From IMG/VR virus record IMGVR_UViG_3300042691_004832, positions 1 through 28,844 of that record: a DNA stretch of 28,844 nucleotides, one strand, 5' to 3'. Position 1 is the stretch's first letter. Each line of letters begins with the position of its first letter. The DNA comes from a virus. Below are positions 15,747 through 23,381 of this stretch, piece by piece. The notes beneath the pieces were generated by a model. It had not been told where the DNA came from, made no database searches, and was given only the letters and a program-made list of their open reading frames with translations. A program made the position numbers and the translations under genes.

Positions 15747-16943
15747 TTAATAATATATGTAGATAACGCCATTACCACCAGCACCACCAGCACCGCCAGC
15801 ACCGCCGTTATATCCGTTGTTTGGGGCAGAACCAGCACCAGCACGTACACCGCCAGCACCTCCGCCGCCGCCTCCACCAGCACCATATCCATTTGCAGCG
15901 TTTCCTGCAGTTCCACTGTCAGCATTGTTATTCATAGATCTGCCGCCAGCACCGCCGCCGCCATTTCCTCCAGAAGAATTACTTCCACCAGTTCCAGTTC
16001 CACCAGTTCCACCAGCAGTTGCTCCTTCAGCATTAAAGTTATTATCTGTTTGTCCTCCACGACCACCGCCGCCGCCTCCGCCGCCTGGACAGTATCCAGA
16101 TCCACCATTGGTACCACCTCTAGCAATTCCGCCGCCAGCGCCGCCTGCGCCGCCACCACCTGATATCACACCATTTCCACCTGCACTACTGTTTCCACTA
16201 GTATGATTACCACCAGAGTTTTGAGTTCCTGAGCCACCTGCAGCCCCGCCTCCAGCCGCTACTGAAGAAACACCAGAACTGTCAGAATTAGCAGCCGTTC
16301 CTCCTGCTGTGGCTCCAGCACCTGCAGGAGAACCAAAATACCCAGCAACTCCAGAACTTCCTGAGCCACCAGCAGCGCCAGTTCCACCAGCATTATCATA
16401 TCCAGAACCGCCAGGTCCACCACCACCTCCGCCAGCAGCAGAAGGACCATTTGCACTACTTCCATCCCTGCCATTTACGTTAACACTTCTATTAGTAGCA
16501 CCTGCACCACCTGAGCCAGATCCTCCGCCTCCGCCGCCGCCAGCGCTCATCCATCCATATGTTGTTGATCCACCAGAGGTTCCTGAGTTTCCAGCGTTTC
16601 CAGAAGTTCCTAAACTGTTACTACCATTGCCACCATTGCCAGCAGCACCTGCTGCGCCTATAGCGCATACTGAAGATTTTGAAATCCATCCATATGTAAT
16701 TCCGCCACCGCCACCACCTGCGCCTCCACCACCGCCGCCACTAAGACCAGAATAAGTAGAATTACCAGATCCGCCACCACCTCCGCCGCCTCCGCCGCCG
16801 CCAACTAAAACAACATAAACCCAGTTAACTGTTGATGGAATTCCAGTAACTGTTGTTCCAGATGTGATTGTTTGTTGAAGAGTTACCTTAGAAGGGTCGT
16901 ACCCTCCCGCTGCTGCTTGTGGTGGAAATAGTGAAATGGCCAT
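15747..16943 (-). CDS. Glycine-rich tail adhesin
   Basis: 398 residues. The first 50 (AISLFPPQAAAGGYDPSKV, then VNWVYVVLVGGG) are ordinary; the rest is runs of Gly, often GGGGGGG, broken by Ser, Asn, Ala and aromatic motifs such as TYGWISK and TYGWMSAGG, and it ends GVIYIYY. This is the phage glycine-rich adhesin type, comparable in composition with the polyglycine sandwich of T-even gp38. Its loops would be receptor-contact sites. The region is GC-rich and repetitive in DNA, prone to slippage and to false frames on the other strand. Its next gene is the fibre-associated small protein, then the glycosyltransferase. AAGGAG is present upstream of ATG 16943. Confidence 0.82.
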   Translation of the reverse strand: MAISLFPPQAAAGGYDPSKVTLQQTITSGTTVTGIPSTVNWVYVVLVGGGGGGGGGGGSGNSTYSGLSGGGGGGAGGGGGGITYGWISKSSVCAIGAAGAAGNGGNGSNSLGTSGNAGNSGTSGGSTTYGWMSAGGGGGGGSGSGGAGATNRSVNVNGRDGSSANGPSAAGGGGGGPGGSGYDNAGGTGAAGGSGSSGVAGYFGSPAGAGATAGGTAANSDSSGVSSVAAGGGAAGGSGTQNSGGNHTSGNSSAGGNGVISGGGGAGGAGGGIARGGTNGGSGYCPGGGGGGGGRGGQTDNNFNAEGATAGGTGGTGTGGSNSSGGNGGGGAGGRSMNNNADSGTAGNAANGYGAGGGGGGGAGGVRAGAGSAPNNGYNGGAGGAGGAGGNGVIYIYY

Positions 16944-16953
16944 TACTTACTCC

Positions 16954-17280
16954 TTATGAAATTTCAATTCCAGAAATATGGAATGTTACTGCTGTGGTTA
17001 CTGCACTTGCTGTAATTTGCATATTTGAAGTTGTTGCATTGTACTCAAGTACTTGTTTAAGATCAATTAATTGTGTTGTATTTGGGGCTACCGCCGAGGT
17101 AGCAGCAAAATTAGTTCCACCAATATTTAAAGTAAAAGTAGATGTTGATGCAAGTGGGTTACATACTGCAATGTTTGTAATTACCGCTGTTGTTCCTGTT
17201 GCTGGCACGGTATATAAAGGTGCAGCAGTTCCTGAAGTTGTTGCAGCACCACGAAAAAGTGCTTTAGTTGTTGTAGCCAT
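16954..17280 (-). CDS. Small beta virion-like protein
   Basis: 108 residues: ATTTKALFRGAATTSGTAA, a beta-rich core with TAVITNIAVCNPLASTSTFT, and a second half with NTTQLIDLKQVLEYNATTSN. I recall this general type from phage and cyanophage virions (small beta-sandwich, one per cluster) but cannot name the family. GGAGG lies 8-9 bases before ATG 17280. It is first in the operon that continues into the glycine-rich adhesin, the small fibre helper and the glycosyltransferase. Confidence 0.7.
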   Translation of the reverse strand: MATTTKALFRGAATTSGTAAPLYTVPATGTTAVITNIAVCNPLASTSTFTLNIGGTNFAATSAVAPNTTQLIDLKQVLEYNATTSNMQITASAVTTAVTFHISGIEIS

Positions 17281-17300
17281 TAGTTACTACCTCCAATAGT

Positions 17301-17311
17301 ATTATATAGCA
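17301..17311 (-). promoter_or_regulatory. -10 element TATAAT within TGCTATATAAT
   Basis: TGCTATATAAT on the minus strand before ATG 17280, with GGAGG between. TG is two bases further away than in the other sites if TATAAT is used, or TATATA is the hexamer at normal TGn spacing. Confidence 0.5.
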
Positions 17312-17313
17312 TT

Positions 17314-17883
17314 TTATAGTGCTCCCATTAGGATAAGCATAAATTCGTCTTTGATACTTCCTACATGCCCCGCACCAGTCATAACAATATCACCTGTTGA
17401 GGTTACTGCACCAGTAAGAATTGGAGCAGTTAAAGTCTTATTGCTCATTGTCATTGTATTGCTTGTGGTAGCAACGAATGTTGTATCTACCGACAAAGTT
17501 ACGCTGCCAGCGGTTCCGCCTCCGCTTAAACCTGTGCCTGCTGTAACTCCAGAAATATCTCCATCATTAGCAACCCATGAAGATCCATTGTAATATTGCC
17601 ATTGGTTAATTGTGCTACCGCCAGCATCTTGACGCAAAAATGCAACTGTTCCATGAACTGGAGATGTAATTGCTGCGTCACGTGCAGCGGGATTTAAAAA
17701 GTTATTAATACCTTCTCTAGATGTAAGCGAATCTGCGAAGGTAACGTCACTGGAAAAATTATTTACACCTGTCCATGTGTATCCTGCAGAGGTATCTATT
17801 GCACCGCCTAGTTGTAGCCATACATCAGTTTCCTGATCGTACATGAAGGCTGGTTTGCCAGAGTAGTTAAATGTAGTAGGCAT
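17314..17883 (-). CDS. Short tail fibre protein
   Basis: 189 residues. The start PTTFNYSGKPAFMYDQETDV resembles the start of the fibre at 20583-21545 (NTDTPKPGYVYDSSDDTWYP), a shared docking segment. Then fibre repeats: WTGVNNFSSDVTF, YNGSSWVANDGDISGVTAGT, and TMSNKTLTAPILTGAV, the linker also seen in three other fibres. It ends in GHVGSIKDEFMLILMGAL, an apolar tip. No Shine-Dalgarno sequence; TGCTATAAT ends 7 bases before the ATG, with a second TGGTATAAT 37 bases upstream. Confidence 0.75.
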   Translation of the reverse strand: MPTTFNYSGKPAFMYDQETDVWLQLGGAIDTSAGYTWTGVNNFSSDVTFADSLTSREGINNFLNPAARDAAITSPVHGTVAFLRQDAGGSTINQWQYYNGSSWVANDGDISGVTAGTGLSGGGTAGSVTLSVDTTFVATTSNTMTMSNKTLTAPILTGAVTSTGDIVMTGAGHVGSIKDEFMLILMGAL

Positions 17884-17890
17884 AGTGTTT

Positions 17891-17899
17891 ATTATAGCA
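17891..17899 (-). promoter_or_regulatory. Extended -10 promoter TGCTATAAT, leaderless layout
   Basis: TGCTATAAT on the minus strand, 7 bases before ATG 17883. The 18-base stretch 17889-17906 recurs at 21561-21578 before a paralogous fibre. Its 3' half overlaps an inverted repeat TAGCAG/CTGCTA. Confidence 0.6.
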
Positions 17900-17927
17900 G
17901 GTTTCTTACTGCTACCCTCTCACGAAA

Positions 17928-17936
17928 ATTATACCA
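17928..17936 (-). promoter_or_regulatory. Second extended -10 element TGGTATAAT
   Basis: TGGTATAAT on the minus strand, 37 bases upstream of the first element, so the fibre gene may have tandem promoters. Confidence 0.4.
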
Positions 17937-17940
17937 TAAA

Positions 17941-18651
17941 TCAACGGTATTCTTTGGGCTGTCTGAACTGTCTCTTATAAGAATCAAAAAATACAGACCT
18001 TAGTTTATTTGTTACCTTTGCCTGTTGTTGGAATTCTTCATTGCTACCTATTTCCATTTGGAACTCATCTCGTTTAAATGGAATAACTTGCATTATTGGA
18101 GTACCCGCTGGAATTAGGCCATCCATTTTTGGATCCCGCAAAACAAAGGGGAAGTTAACAGGAGCATTATAAGTATCAGTATCTACAACTGCAGGCAAAA
18201 CAATAATAGGTGTTTCTCTATGAAGCGGGGATACAAAAAGAGACGAATACCCTGGAGGAGTTGTTATAGCCCAAGCATTATTCCATTTAGGATAACTAAA
18301 TTCATGCCCTGCTCCATCTGGATGTTCTGGTAATTGATGTTTAGGATGAAATGAAATAGCACCAAAGTTAGCCCATTCATAATATGGTGCAACATTTCCA
18401 TTTTCGTCGGGGCGTTGAGAAACCCATAAATCAACATGAGTAGAAATAATATACCCACCAGTTATAGCATCAAAGATAGGCATACAACGTTTTGCTGTTG
18501 CTGTTGTACCTGCATTGCCGTCTGGTCTTTTTTCTCCCCCGACATAAGAATCTAATTTCTTATACCACTCAGGAATTATTTTTGAAGCGGGTACTGGACG
18601 ATATTCTTCTGGTACCCCAATAGTATCTGTAAATTTAATTATTTGTGTCAT
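17941..18651 (-). CDS. Conserved phage protein of unknown function
   Basis: 236 residues, soluble, with one internal Cys (KRCMPIFDAI). Seen: KFTDTIGVPEEYRPVPASKI, IPEWYKKLDSY, TATAKRCMPIFDAITGGYII, and a Pro-rich middle with PGYSSLFVSPLHRETP. From memory, similar proteins (EYRPVPASKIIPEWYKKL, KRCMPIFDAI) occur in marine and freshwater phages near tail genes without assigned function. It has its own TGTTATACT promoter and an unusual run of six G before the ATG as the ribosome-binding site. It is flanked by fibre genes but is not fibre-like: it has more charged and aromatic residues and no low-complexity beta repeats, so an enzyme or host-interaction role is possible. Confidence 0.75.
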   Translation of the reverse strand: MTQIIKFTDTIGVPEEYRPVPASKIIPEWYKKLDSYVGGEKRPDGNAGTTATAKRCMPIFDAITGGYIISTHVDLWVSQRPDENGNVAPYYEWANFGAISFHPKHQLPEHPDGAGHEFSYPKWNNAWAITTPPGYSSLFVSPLHRETPIIVLPAVVDTDTYNAPVNFPFVLRDPKMDGLIPAGTPIMQVIPFKRDEFQMEIGSNEEFQQQAKVTNKLRSVFFDSYKRQFRQPKEYR

Positions 18652-18670
18652 TTAACTCCCCCCAAATATT

Positions 18671-18679
18671 AGTATAACA
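18671..18679 (-). promoter_or_regulatory. Extended -10 promoter TGTTATACT
   Basis: TGTTATACT on the minus strand, 19 bases before ATG 18651, with the G-rich ribosome-binding site between. Confidence 0.55.
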
Positions 18680-18688
18680 CAAAGTTTA

Positions 18689-18922
18689 CTATTTTACTAG
18701 TGCGTTGGCTTCTTCTTCAGTTAGGCCAAGGGCTAGTAGTTTTGCTATACCACTGGCTTTGACGGCTGCTGCTGCCTCTGCTGCTGCAATACGCTCTGCT
18801 TCTGCTACAGCAAATGCTGCTGCATCTGCCTCACGCTGTGCGATTTCTTCGGCGGTAAGCGGAACAATTGTTTGTTCTTTAGTTTCACAATTGATCACTA
18901 ACTTAGTTAATGGTTCTGACAT
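18689..18922 (-). CDS. Small Ala-rich helical protein
   Basis: 77 residues: a short beta start (SEPLTKLVINCETKEQTIVP), then an Ala/Glu-rich helix (about residues 25-60) and a C-terminal helix LGLTEEEANALVK. I recall this layout from small genes within tail clusters, possibly an assembly helper; the family is not named. AAAGGAGG stands 6 bases before the ATG. It follows the three LYGIK paralogues and ends just before the promoter of the next gene. Confidence 0.65.
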   Translation of the reverse strand: MSEPLTKLVINCETKEQTIVPLTAEEIAQREADAAAFAVAEAERIAAAEAAAAVKASGIAKLLALGLTEEEANALVK

Positions 18923-18961
18923 TATTTCCTCCTTTGTTTTTATTTAATTTCATGATTTGCC

Positions 18962-19480
18962 CTATGATTTCTTAATGCCGTAAAGTGTAGCAATGGTGCC
19001 AGTGTTATAATTTTGAAGATTGTCAGTTTTCAAAACAATAGAAGTAATAGCGCTTGTTTGCGACCATAACCCTGCTATCATATGTATATATGCTAGTGTT
19101 GCGTTAGTTTCAGAAGCCGAATCTACCGAATATGCTTTATAGTTACTAGAAGTGTATTCTGGTATATAGACCATTTTATTGCTATAAGTGTTAGCAGTTG
19201 CGCCATTGCCAGGCATACCGCCAATAAAGCCGCCTTGACCTGAATAAGCATTACTCCCCTGAAGCGCACTACTACCATTACCGTATGCATAAATATTACT
19301 ATAATCTTGGTCAACATTATTAAAACTCATTGTCTCATCTGAAAATGTTCCTGCCACTACGCTTCTTGCTGAAATCATAAGGCATAAATCAGTATAAGTT
19401 TGTGGTATAGAAGAAAAAGTTATACTTCCTGTTGGTGAAGTTACCGTGACTGTTGCTATTGGTTCGAAAGTATTTGCCAT
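18962..19480 (-). CDS. LYGIK-type small virion beta protein, paralogue 3
   Basis: 172 residues. Begins ANTFEPIATVTVTSPTGSIT, FSSIPQTYTDLCLMISAR, and ends IATLYGIKKS, the same frame of landmarks as its two tandem neighbours (PIAT...TFS(S/N)IPQTYTDL ... (L/A)YGIK). The middle differs freely: Tyr, Ser and Gly-rich loops. A beta-sandwich with variable loops, a plausible tail or fibre-tip protein. It ends the three-gene tandem set, 4 bases after the previous stop. Confidence 0.75.
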   Translation of the reverse strand: MANTFEPIATVTVTSPTGSITFSSIPQTYTDLCLMISARSVVAGTFSDETMSFNNVDQDYSNIYAYGNGSSALQGSNAYSGQGGFIGGMPGNGATANTYSNKMVYIPEYTSSNYKAYSVDSASETNATLAYIHMIAGLWSQTSAITSIVLKTDNLQNYNTGTIATLYGIKKS

Positions 19481-19483
19481 TTT

Positions 19484-19984
19484 TTATGCCGCCTTAATTC
19501 CATACAAAGTCCAAATAGACCCAGTTTCAAAACTTCCTGATTCTCCTGCGGGTCTATTAAAATTTAATTGAGTAATTGCCGCAGTATTACGCCACATTCC
19601 TACAATGGCTCCTGCATCAGGCGCAGGTCCACCCATAGTTCCCCATCTGCTTAGCCAAGTTTTGAATGTAGTTGTATTTGAATAATTCATAAAATTTATC
19701 ACATACCAAGAACGACTTGTTCTGTTGAATGAACCTATATAACCACCATTATTATTAACGCCTCTACCTGTTATAGCGCCAATGTTTATCCAAGTAGAAG
19801 AATAATTATTGCCGCCATCGCCATTTATATCTACTTCGCCTGTCATAGCAACAGTGCTAGTGGTATTTTGTCCCATACAAACAACAACTAAATCTGTATA
19901 TGTTTGAGGTATGTTAGAAAAAGTAACTGCTGAAGTTGCGCTACCTAATGTTGTAGTTGCTATTGGTTCGTATGTTGCTGGCAT
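19484..19984 (-). CDS. LYGIK-type small virion beta protein, paralogue 2
   Basis: 166 residues. PATYEPIATTTLGSATSAVT, FSNIPQTYTDLVVVCMGQ, then a variable middle with Gly/Asn loops (INGDGGNNYSSTWINIGAIT) and SIWTLYGIKAA at the end. It shares the frame of landmarks with the genes on both sides, so the three arose by tandem duplication. Its start overlaps the upstream stop by one base (TAATG), which indicates coupled translation. Role inferred as for its neighbours. Confidence 0.75.
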   Translation of the reverse strand: MPATYEPIATTTLGSATSAVTFSNIPQTYTDLVVVCMGQNTTSTVAMTGEVDINGDGGNNYSSTWINIGAITGRGVNNNGGYIGSFNRTSRSWYVINFMNYSNTTTFKTWLSRWGTMGGPAPDAGAIVGMWRNTAAITQLNFNRPAGESGSFETGSIWTLYGIKAA

Positions 19985-20574
19985 TATGCAACCGTCTTGA
20001 TTCCGTATAGGGCGAAGTGTGAATTATTTGTAAATAAAGTTCCGTCGCCTGGTGTAATTGTCATACTTGATATAGCAGTATTAGAAACCAAATATATACT
20101 AGAATTGTAATAAATTTGTCCTTCGGTGCTTCCATTCCAATCAACACCACCAAGAGAACGAGTAACTTTATTTTTATTCGTAGATGTGTAATCTAAAATA
20201 TCAAAAATAACTGCTCCAAAAAAACCATTAACTGTTGAATTACCAATACGTTGCCCTACTGTGAAGTTTCCAGTTCCGCTATTTGCAGTCATGCTTGTTC
20301 CATTACCAAATAATTGATGGTATCTGTTAGTTGTTGTCGTATCGCCATTAAATCTTACTAAAGTGCCATCGCTACCAGGATAAGAATAATTGCTTTGAGC
20401 AAACATTCTTAATTGTAAATGCGTGTAAATTTGCGGAATAGAACTAAAAGTGATAGTAGAACTTCCGCCACTACCAACAGTTGCAGTAGCGATAGATGAA
20501 AAGTTACCTGCTGCAGCAAAAGATCCCCATCCATAAGCCTTTGCACCACCTATGAGTTCTGTTATTGGACTCAT
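19984..20574 (-). CDS. LYGIK-type small virion beta protein, paralogue 1, with longer N-terminus
   Basis: 196 residues. The N-terminus has about 25 extra residues (SPITELIGGAKAYGWGSFAA) not present in its two paralogues, perhaps its docking segment. Then ATATVGSGGSSTIT, FSSIPQIYTHLQLRMFAQ, a variable middle, and HFALYGIKTVA. The first copy in the operon order, so the extra segment could attach the set to the fibre upstream. Its stop overlaps the next start (TAATG). TAGGTAA precedes the ATG as a weak ribosome-binding site, and the start is 9 bases after the fibre's stop. Confidence 0.75.
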   Translation of the reverse strand: MSPITELIGGAKAYGWGSFAAAGNFSSIATATVGSGGSSTITFSSIPQIYTHLQLRMFAQSNYSYPGSDGTLVRFNGDTTTTNRYHQLFGNGTSMTANSGTGNFTVGQRIGNSTVNGFFGAVIFDILDYTSTNKNKVTRSLGGVDWNGSTEGQIYYNSSIYLVSNTAISSMTITPGDGTLFTNNSHFALYGIKTVA

Positions 20575-20582
20575 GTATTTAC

Positions 20583-21545
20583 CTACGCAAACTTAGTTTG
20601 GGATGCTAGAACTGTGTAAGATGTGGCTGCTGTTTTGATGATGTTATAAACATAGGCATCGATGCTTGATGCATTCCCCGCTGTTGGCGCAGTGCCACCC
20701 TGCCACTTTACGCTTACTGCGCTTGTAGCGCCATCAACTGTAAGAACAGTTGGATAAAAAGCAGTAGCGCCATTAGTATTAAGCCAAACCACAGTAATTG
20801 AATCTCCTGTAGTTAGAACATTATTTAGCGAGGTATTTGAACTATGACGAACATTAATAACATGATTAGAACTTGCGCTATTTGTGTAATATAGTGTTCC
20901 TGATGTTATTGTGTCGATATTTATAGTTCCCGTCGCAGAAGCAGCAGTTACAGTTAAACGCTCTTCTGGTGCAATAAAGATTGGGTTTGTCAATGTTTTA
21001 TTTGTAAGAGTATCTGTTGTATCTGTACCAACAAGAGTTGTAGTTGCATCTGGAAGGCTTACTGTTCTATCTGCAGTCGGATCTGTTGCAACAAGTACTG
21101 TCTCATTTAAATCATCTGTTGTACCTTCAAATGAAATTCCGTGTGTCGCTGGAAGTACAATACCATGAATAACAACAGTTCCACCTGTAGCAGTAATTGT
21201 TCCACCATTAATTGTTGGTGTTGTTAAAGTTTTATTTGTTAAAGTTTGTGTACCAGTTAAAGTTGTAACAGTCGAATCAATTGCAACTGATGGAATTGGT
21301 CCTGTACCGTTTGTTACTGTTATTCCTGTACCCGCTGAAACAGCAGACACGTCTCCAGTCTCGGCGGTATTTACCCAGTTAGTTCCATTATAAACAAGAG
21401 TCTGCCCAGAAGCGGCGGTACTTATAACAACATCGCTCAATCCATCTAAACTCTGTACTGCAATACCAGCAAGGGGATACCAAGTATCATCACTTGAGTC
21501 ATAGACATACCCTGGTTTCGGGGTATCTGTGTTAAATGTTGGCAT
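20583..21545 (-). CDS. Tail fibre protein (shares C-terminal domain with the fibre at 23382)
   Basis: 320 residues. Start PTFNTDTPKPGYVYDSSDDT resembles the short fibre at 17314. Then GDVSAVSAGTGITVTNGTGP and TLTNKTLTTPTINGGT linkers, in the same order as in the fibre at 23382-24656. The last 120 residues (TGTINIDTITSGTLYYTNSA, then SLNNVLTTGDSITV and APTAGNASSIDAYVYN ... QTKFA) align with the C-terminus of that fibre (ATGTIIHNVMDQGSVVYYTS ... QTRFA), so the tip domain was duplicated. Own promoter TGCTATAAT with AAGGAG before ATG 21545. It heads an operon with the three LYGIK proteins. Confidence 0.82.
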   Translation of the reverse strand: MPTFNTDTPKPGYVYDSSDDTWYPLAGIAVQSLDGLSDVVISTAASGQTLVYNGTNWVNTAETGDVSAVSAGTGITVTNGTGPIPSVAIDSTVTTLTGTQTLTNKTLTTPTINGGTITATGGTVVIHGIVLPATHGISFEGTTDDLNETVLVATDPTADRTVSLPDATTTLVGTDTTDTLTNKTLTNPIFIAPEERLTVTAASATGTINIDTITSGTLYYTNSASSNHVINVRHSSNTSLNNVLTTGDSITVVWLNTNGATAFYPTVLTVDGATSAVSVKWQGGTAPTAGNASSIDAYVYNIIKTAATSYTVLASQTKFA

Positions 21546-21562
21546 TATCGCTCCTTATTGTT

Positions 21563-21571
21563 ATTATAGCA
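21563..21571 (-). promoter_or_regulatory. Extended -10 promoter TGCTATAAT
   Basis: TGCTATAAT on the minus strand, 17 bases before ATG 21545 with AAGGAG between. It forms the 3' arm of ATAGCA/TGCTAT, whose 5' arm holds the stop codon of the upstream gene. The 18-base stretch 21561-21578 repeats that at 17889-17906. Confidence 0.65.
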
Positions 21572-21582
21572 GGTTTCTCTTG

Positions 21583-21975
21583 CTATTCCTCAATTTTTTC
21601 TCCAAAATTGTCCCAACTTAAAGTTTCTTCATTCCAACGATAATAGTGATCATTATCTGGCTGTGGAATAGGTGCTTTCCAGGCACAGGTATCTTCATCA
21701 AAAATCCAAGATTCAAAATATTTTATTGGTATAAAGGCATCTCGTTCTTCATCATAAGTGCCACCAACCTGTGCATAATTTTTTCTAAATGGAGTTCCAT
21801 CAAATCTGTGTTGACCTAAATGTGTATTATATGATGTTCTCTTGCACTTCATATTATGAAAATTACCATAATATTCTTCCCAGTCAATAATTTCATCAAC
21901 AACTTCGTCTTCATTTCTACCTACAAGAACATTGACTACTACGTTATTTTCATCTAATAATGCATAATGTGCCAT
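21583..21975 (-). CDS. Small conserved fibre-cluster protein
   Basis: About 130 residues from ATG 21975 (a TTG at 21984 would add 3 codons and overlap the upstream stop). AHYALLDENNVVVNVLVG, KCKRTSYNTHLGQHRFDG, YAQVGGTYDEERDAFIP, SWIFDEDTCAWKAPIPQPD, YRWNEETLSWDNFG. From memory this pattern (AHYA-L-DENNVV; GGTYDEERDAFIP; P-x-SW-x-x-DE-x-x-x-W) is widely found in T4-like and cyanophage fibre regions, function unknown. Soluble and acidic. ATG 21975 begins two bases after the upstream stop and is the likelier start because family members start at AH. The 15514-15735 protein seems to be a truncated or distant cousin. Confidence 0.75.
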   Translation of the reverse strand: MAHYALLDENNVVVNVLVGRNEDEVVDEIIDWEEYYGNFHNMKCKRTSYNTHLGQHRFDGTPFRKNYAQVGGTYDEERDAFIPIKYFESWIFDEDTCAWKAPIPQPDNDHYYRWNEETLSWDNFGEKIEE

Positions 21976-21977
21976 TT

Positions 21978-23369
21978 TTACCAACTCACGTTTCCACTTC
22001 CACCAGTAAATTTATAAACTTTGTATCCAGGCCTAGAGTTGGTATTTAAATTATAACTAAGTCCTCCAGAAACTGTGGCAGATTTTTCATTGCTTGAGTG
22101 GGCTAAAATTACAGTTCCAGATCCACCATTGTGGAATCCCCAACCTCCGCCGCCTGCACCACTATTTGCTGCTCCATCGCTAGCATCTCCATTCGCATTC
22201 CATACCCATGGATAATATCCTTGACCAAATCCTCCACCACCGTATGAATAGTAGTTAGTTCCGCCTTCAATATTTGTTGCTAATGCACCACCGCCACCTC
22301 CAGCCTGTCCTGGCTCTGAATAACCAAACTCATTTCCATTATTTGGATCTATTGCTTTACTTCCATCACCACCTGGCCCACCATATCCACCCCCACCTCC
22401 GCTTGAGCCAGAATGATTAGTTTTACCACCTATATGACCTTGGCCAGCAATTGCGCCTCCACGGCCATTGTTATTAAATACTCCGCAGCCTCCACCAGAA
22501 GCACCAGAATTTCCCTGACCATGTCCACCATTTCCACCAGCGGAAGGCGTAAATGATACAAAGTTAGATGTTCCGCCTCCACCTGCAATAGAAATAGAAT
22601 AATTAGTTGCAGCGCTTACAGATTGGGTTCCAATCATAGCACCACCTGCCCCACCGCCAGCAAAAGATCCAGTTCCACCACCAGAAACAACAACATACTC
22701 AACACTACTTGGTGCTGGCTGATTTGGCATGACTGATCCGCTTGCTGCAGATGCTGCAGATGTTCCATTAGCATTAACTGCTGCAATTGTAAAAGTATAC
22801 GAGGTTCCAGAACCATACGATGCAGTTGCAGTTCTTGGTGATGTTGTTCCAGCATTAGTAGAAACTGATATTGATGGACTGCCTACTATTGTATATGATG
22901 TAATATTTGATCCACCAGTAGCATTAGCAGTAAATGTTAAAGAAACCTGATTGTCTGCTGCTCTTGATGCTGCTCCAACAGTTGGTGCTTGTGGAACAGT
23001 TGTTGCAGTAGCGTTTACGCTAGATGATGCTATAGCAGTTCCTATAGCATTAATTGCTGAAACTCTATAATCGTATCTTTGTGCACTTGACAAACCTGTA
23101 TCTGAATATGTTGATGTAGCAGAACCTGTGTTTGCTACTAATGTAGAAAATGTTGATCCTGAGTTTGTAGATCTTTCAATTAAATACCCAGTAATTGGGG
23201 CACCGTTGCTTGATGGTGCAGTCCAAGAAATATCAATTCGTCCATTATTATAAGCACGACCAGATCCTACATCTGTAGCAGCAATAGTTGTTATTTGGCT
23301 TGGCCTACCTCCACCAAATCTACCAAATCCTCTTACAGATCCTCCACCACGAGTTCCAAGTGTTGGCAA
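21978..23369 (-). CDS. Fibronectin III-like repeats fused to a glycine-rich adhesin
   Basis: 463 residues from TTG 23369, with GGAGG about 8 bases upstream. After a Gly-rich start, two fibronectin type III-like repeats lie at about 27-215: ISWTAPSSNGAPITGYLIER ... YDYRVSAINAIGTA, and VSLTFTANATGGSNITSYTI ... YTFTIAAVNANGTS. From about residue 225 (VEYVVVSGGGTGSFAGGGAG) the protein becomes the same glycine-rich adhesin type as at 15747-16943, ending VYKFTGGSGNVSW. Type III repeats in phage tails often bind surface carbohydrate or space out domains, and the glycine-rich part would expose receptor loops. It is an adhesin carried between two fibre genes. TTG start, no signal peptide. Confidence 0.82.
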   Translation of the reverse strand: MPTLGTRGGGSVRGFGRFGGGRPSQITTIAATDVGSGRAYNNGRIDISWTAPSSNGAPITGYLIERSTNSGSTFSTLVANTGSATSTYSDTGLSSAQRYDYRVSAINAIGTAIASSSVNATATTVPQAPTVGAASRAADNQVSLTFTANATGGSNITSYTIVGSPSISVSTNAGTTSPRTATASYGSGTSYTFTIAAVNANGTSAASAASGSVMPNQPAPSSVEYVVVSGGGTGSFAGGGAGGAMIGTQSVSAATNYSISIAGGGGTSNFVSFTPSAGGNGGHGQGNSGASGGGCGVFNNNGRGGAIAGQGHIGGKTNHSGSSGGGGGYGGPGGDGSKAIDPNNGNEFGYSEPGQAGGGGGALATNIEGGTNYYSYGGGGFGQGYYPWVWNANGDASDGAANSGAGGGGWGFHNGGSGTVILAHSSNEKSATVSGGLSYNLNTNSRPGYKVYKFTGGSGNVSW

Positions 23370-23381
23370 CTACCCCACCTC

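Noticed and set aside
15729-16755. Several plus- and minus-strand frames (Pro-rich, Ser/Ala-rich) over the glycine-rich adhesin
   Set aside because: Shadows of GGN-repeat coding. Pro-rich plus-strand frames are the direct complement of Gly codons. The minus frame with adhesin features and a ribosome-binding site is the real gene.
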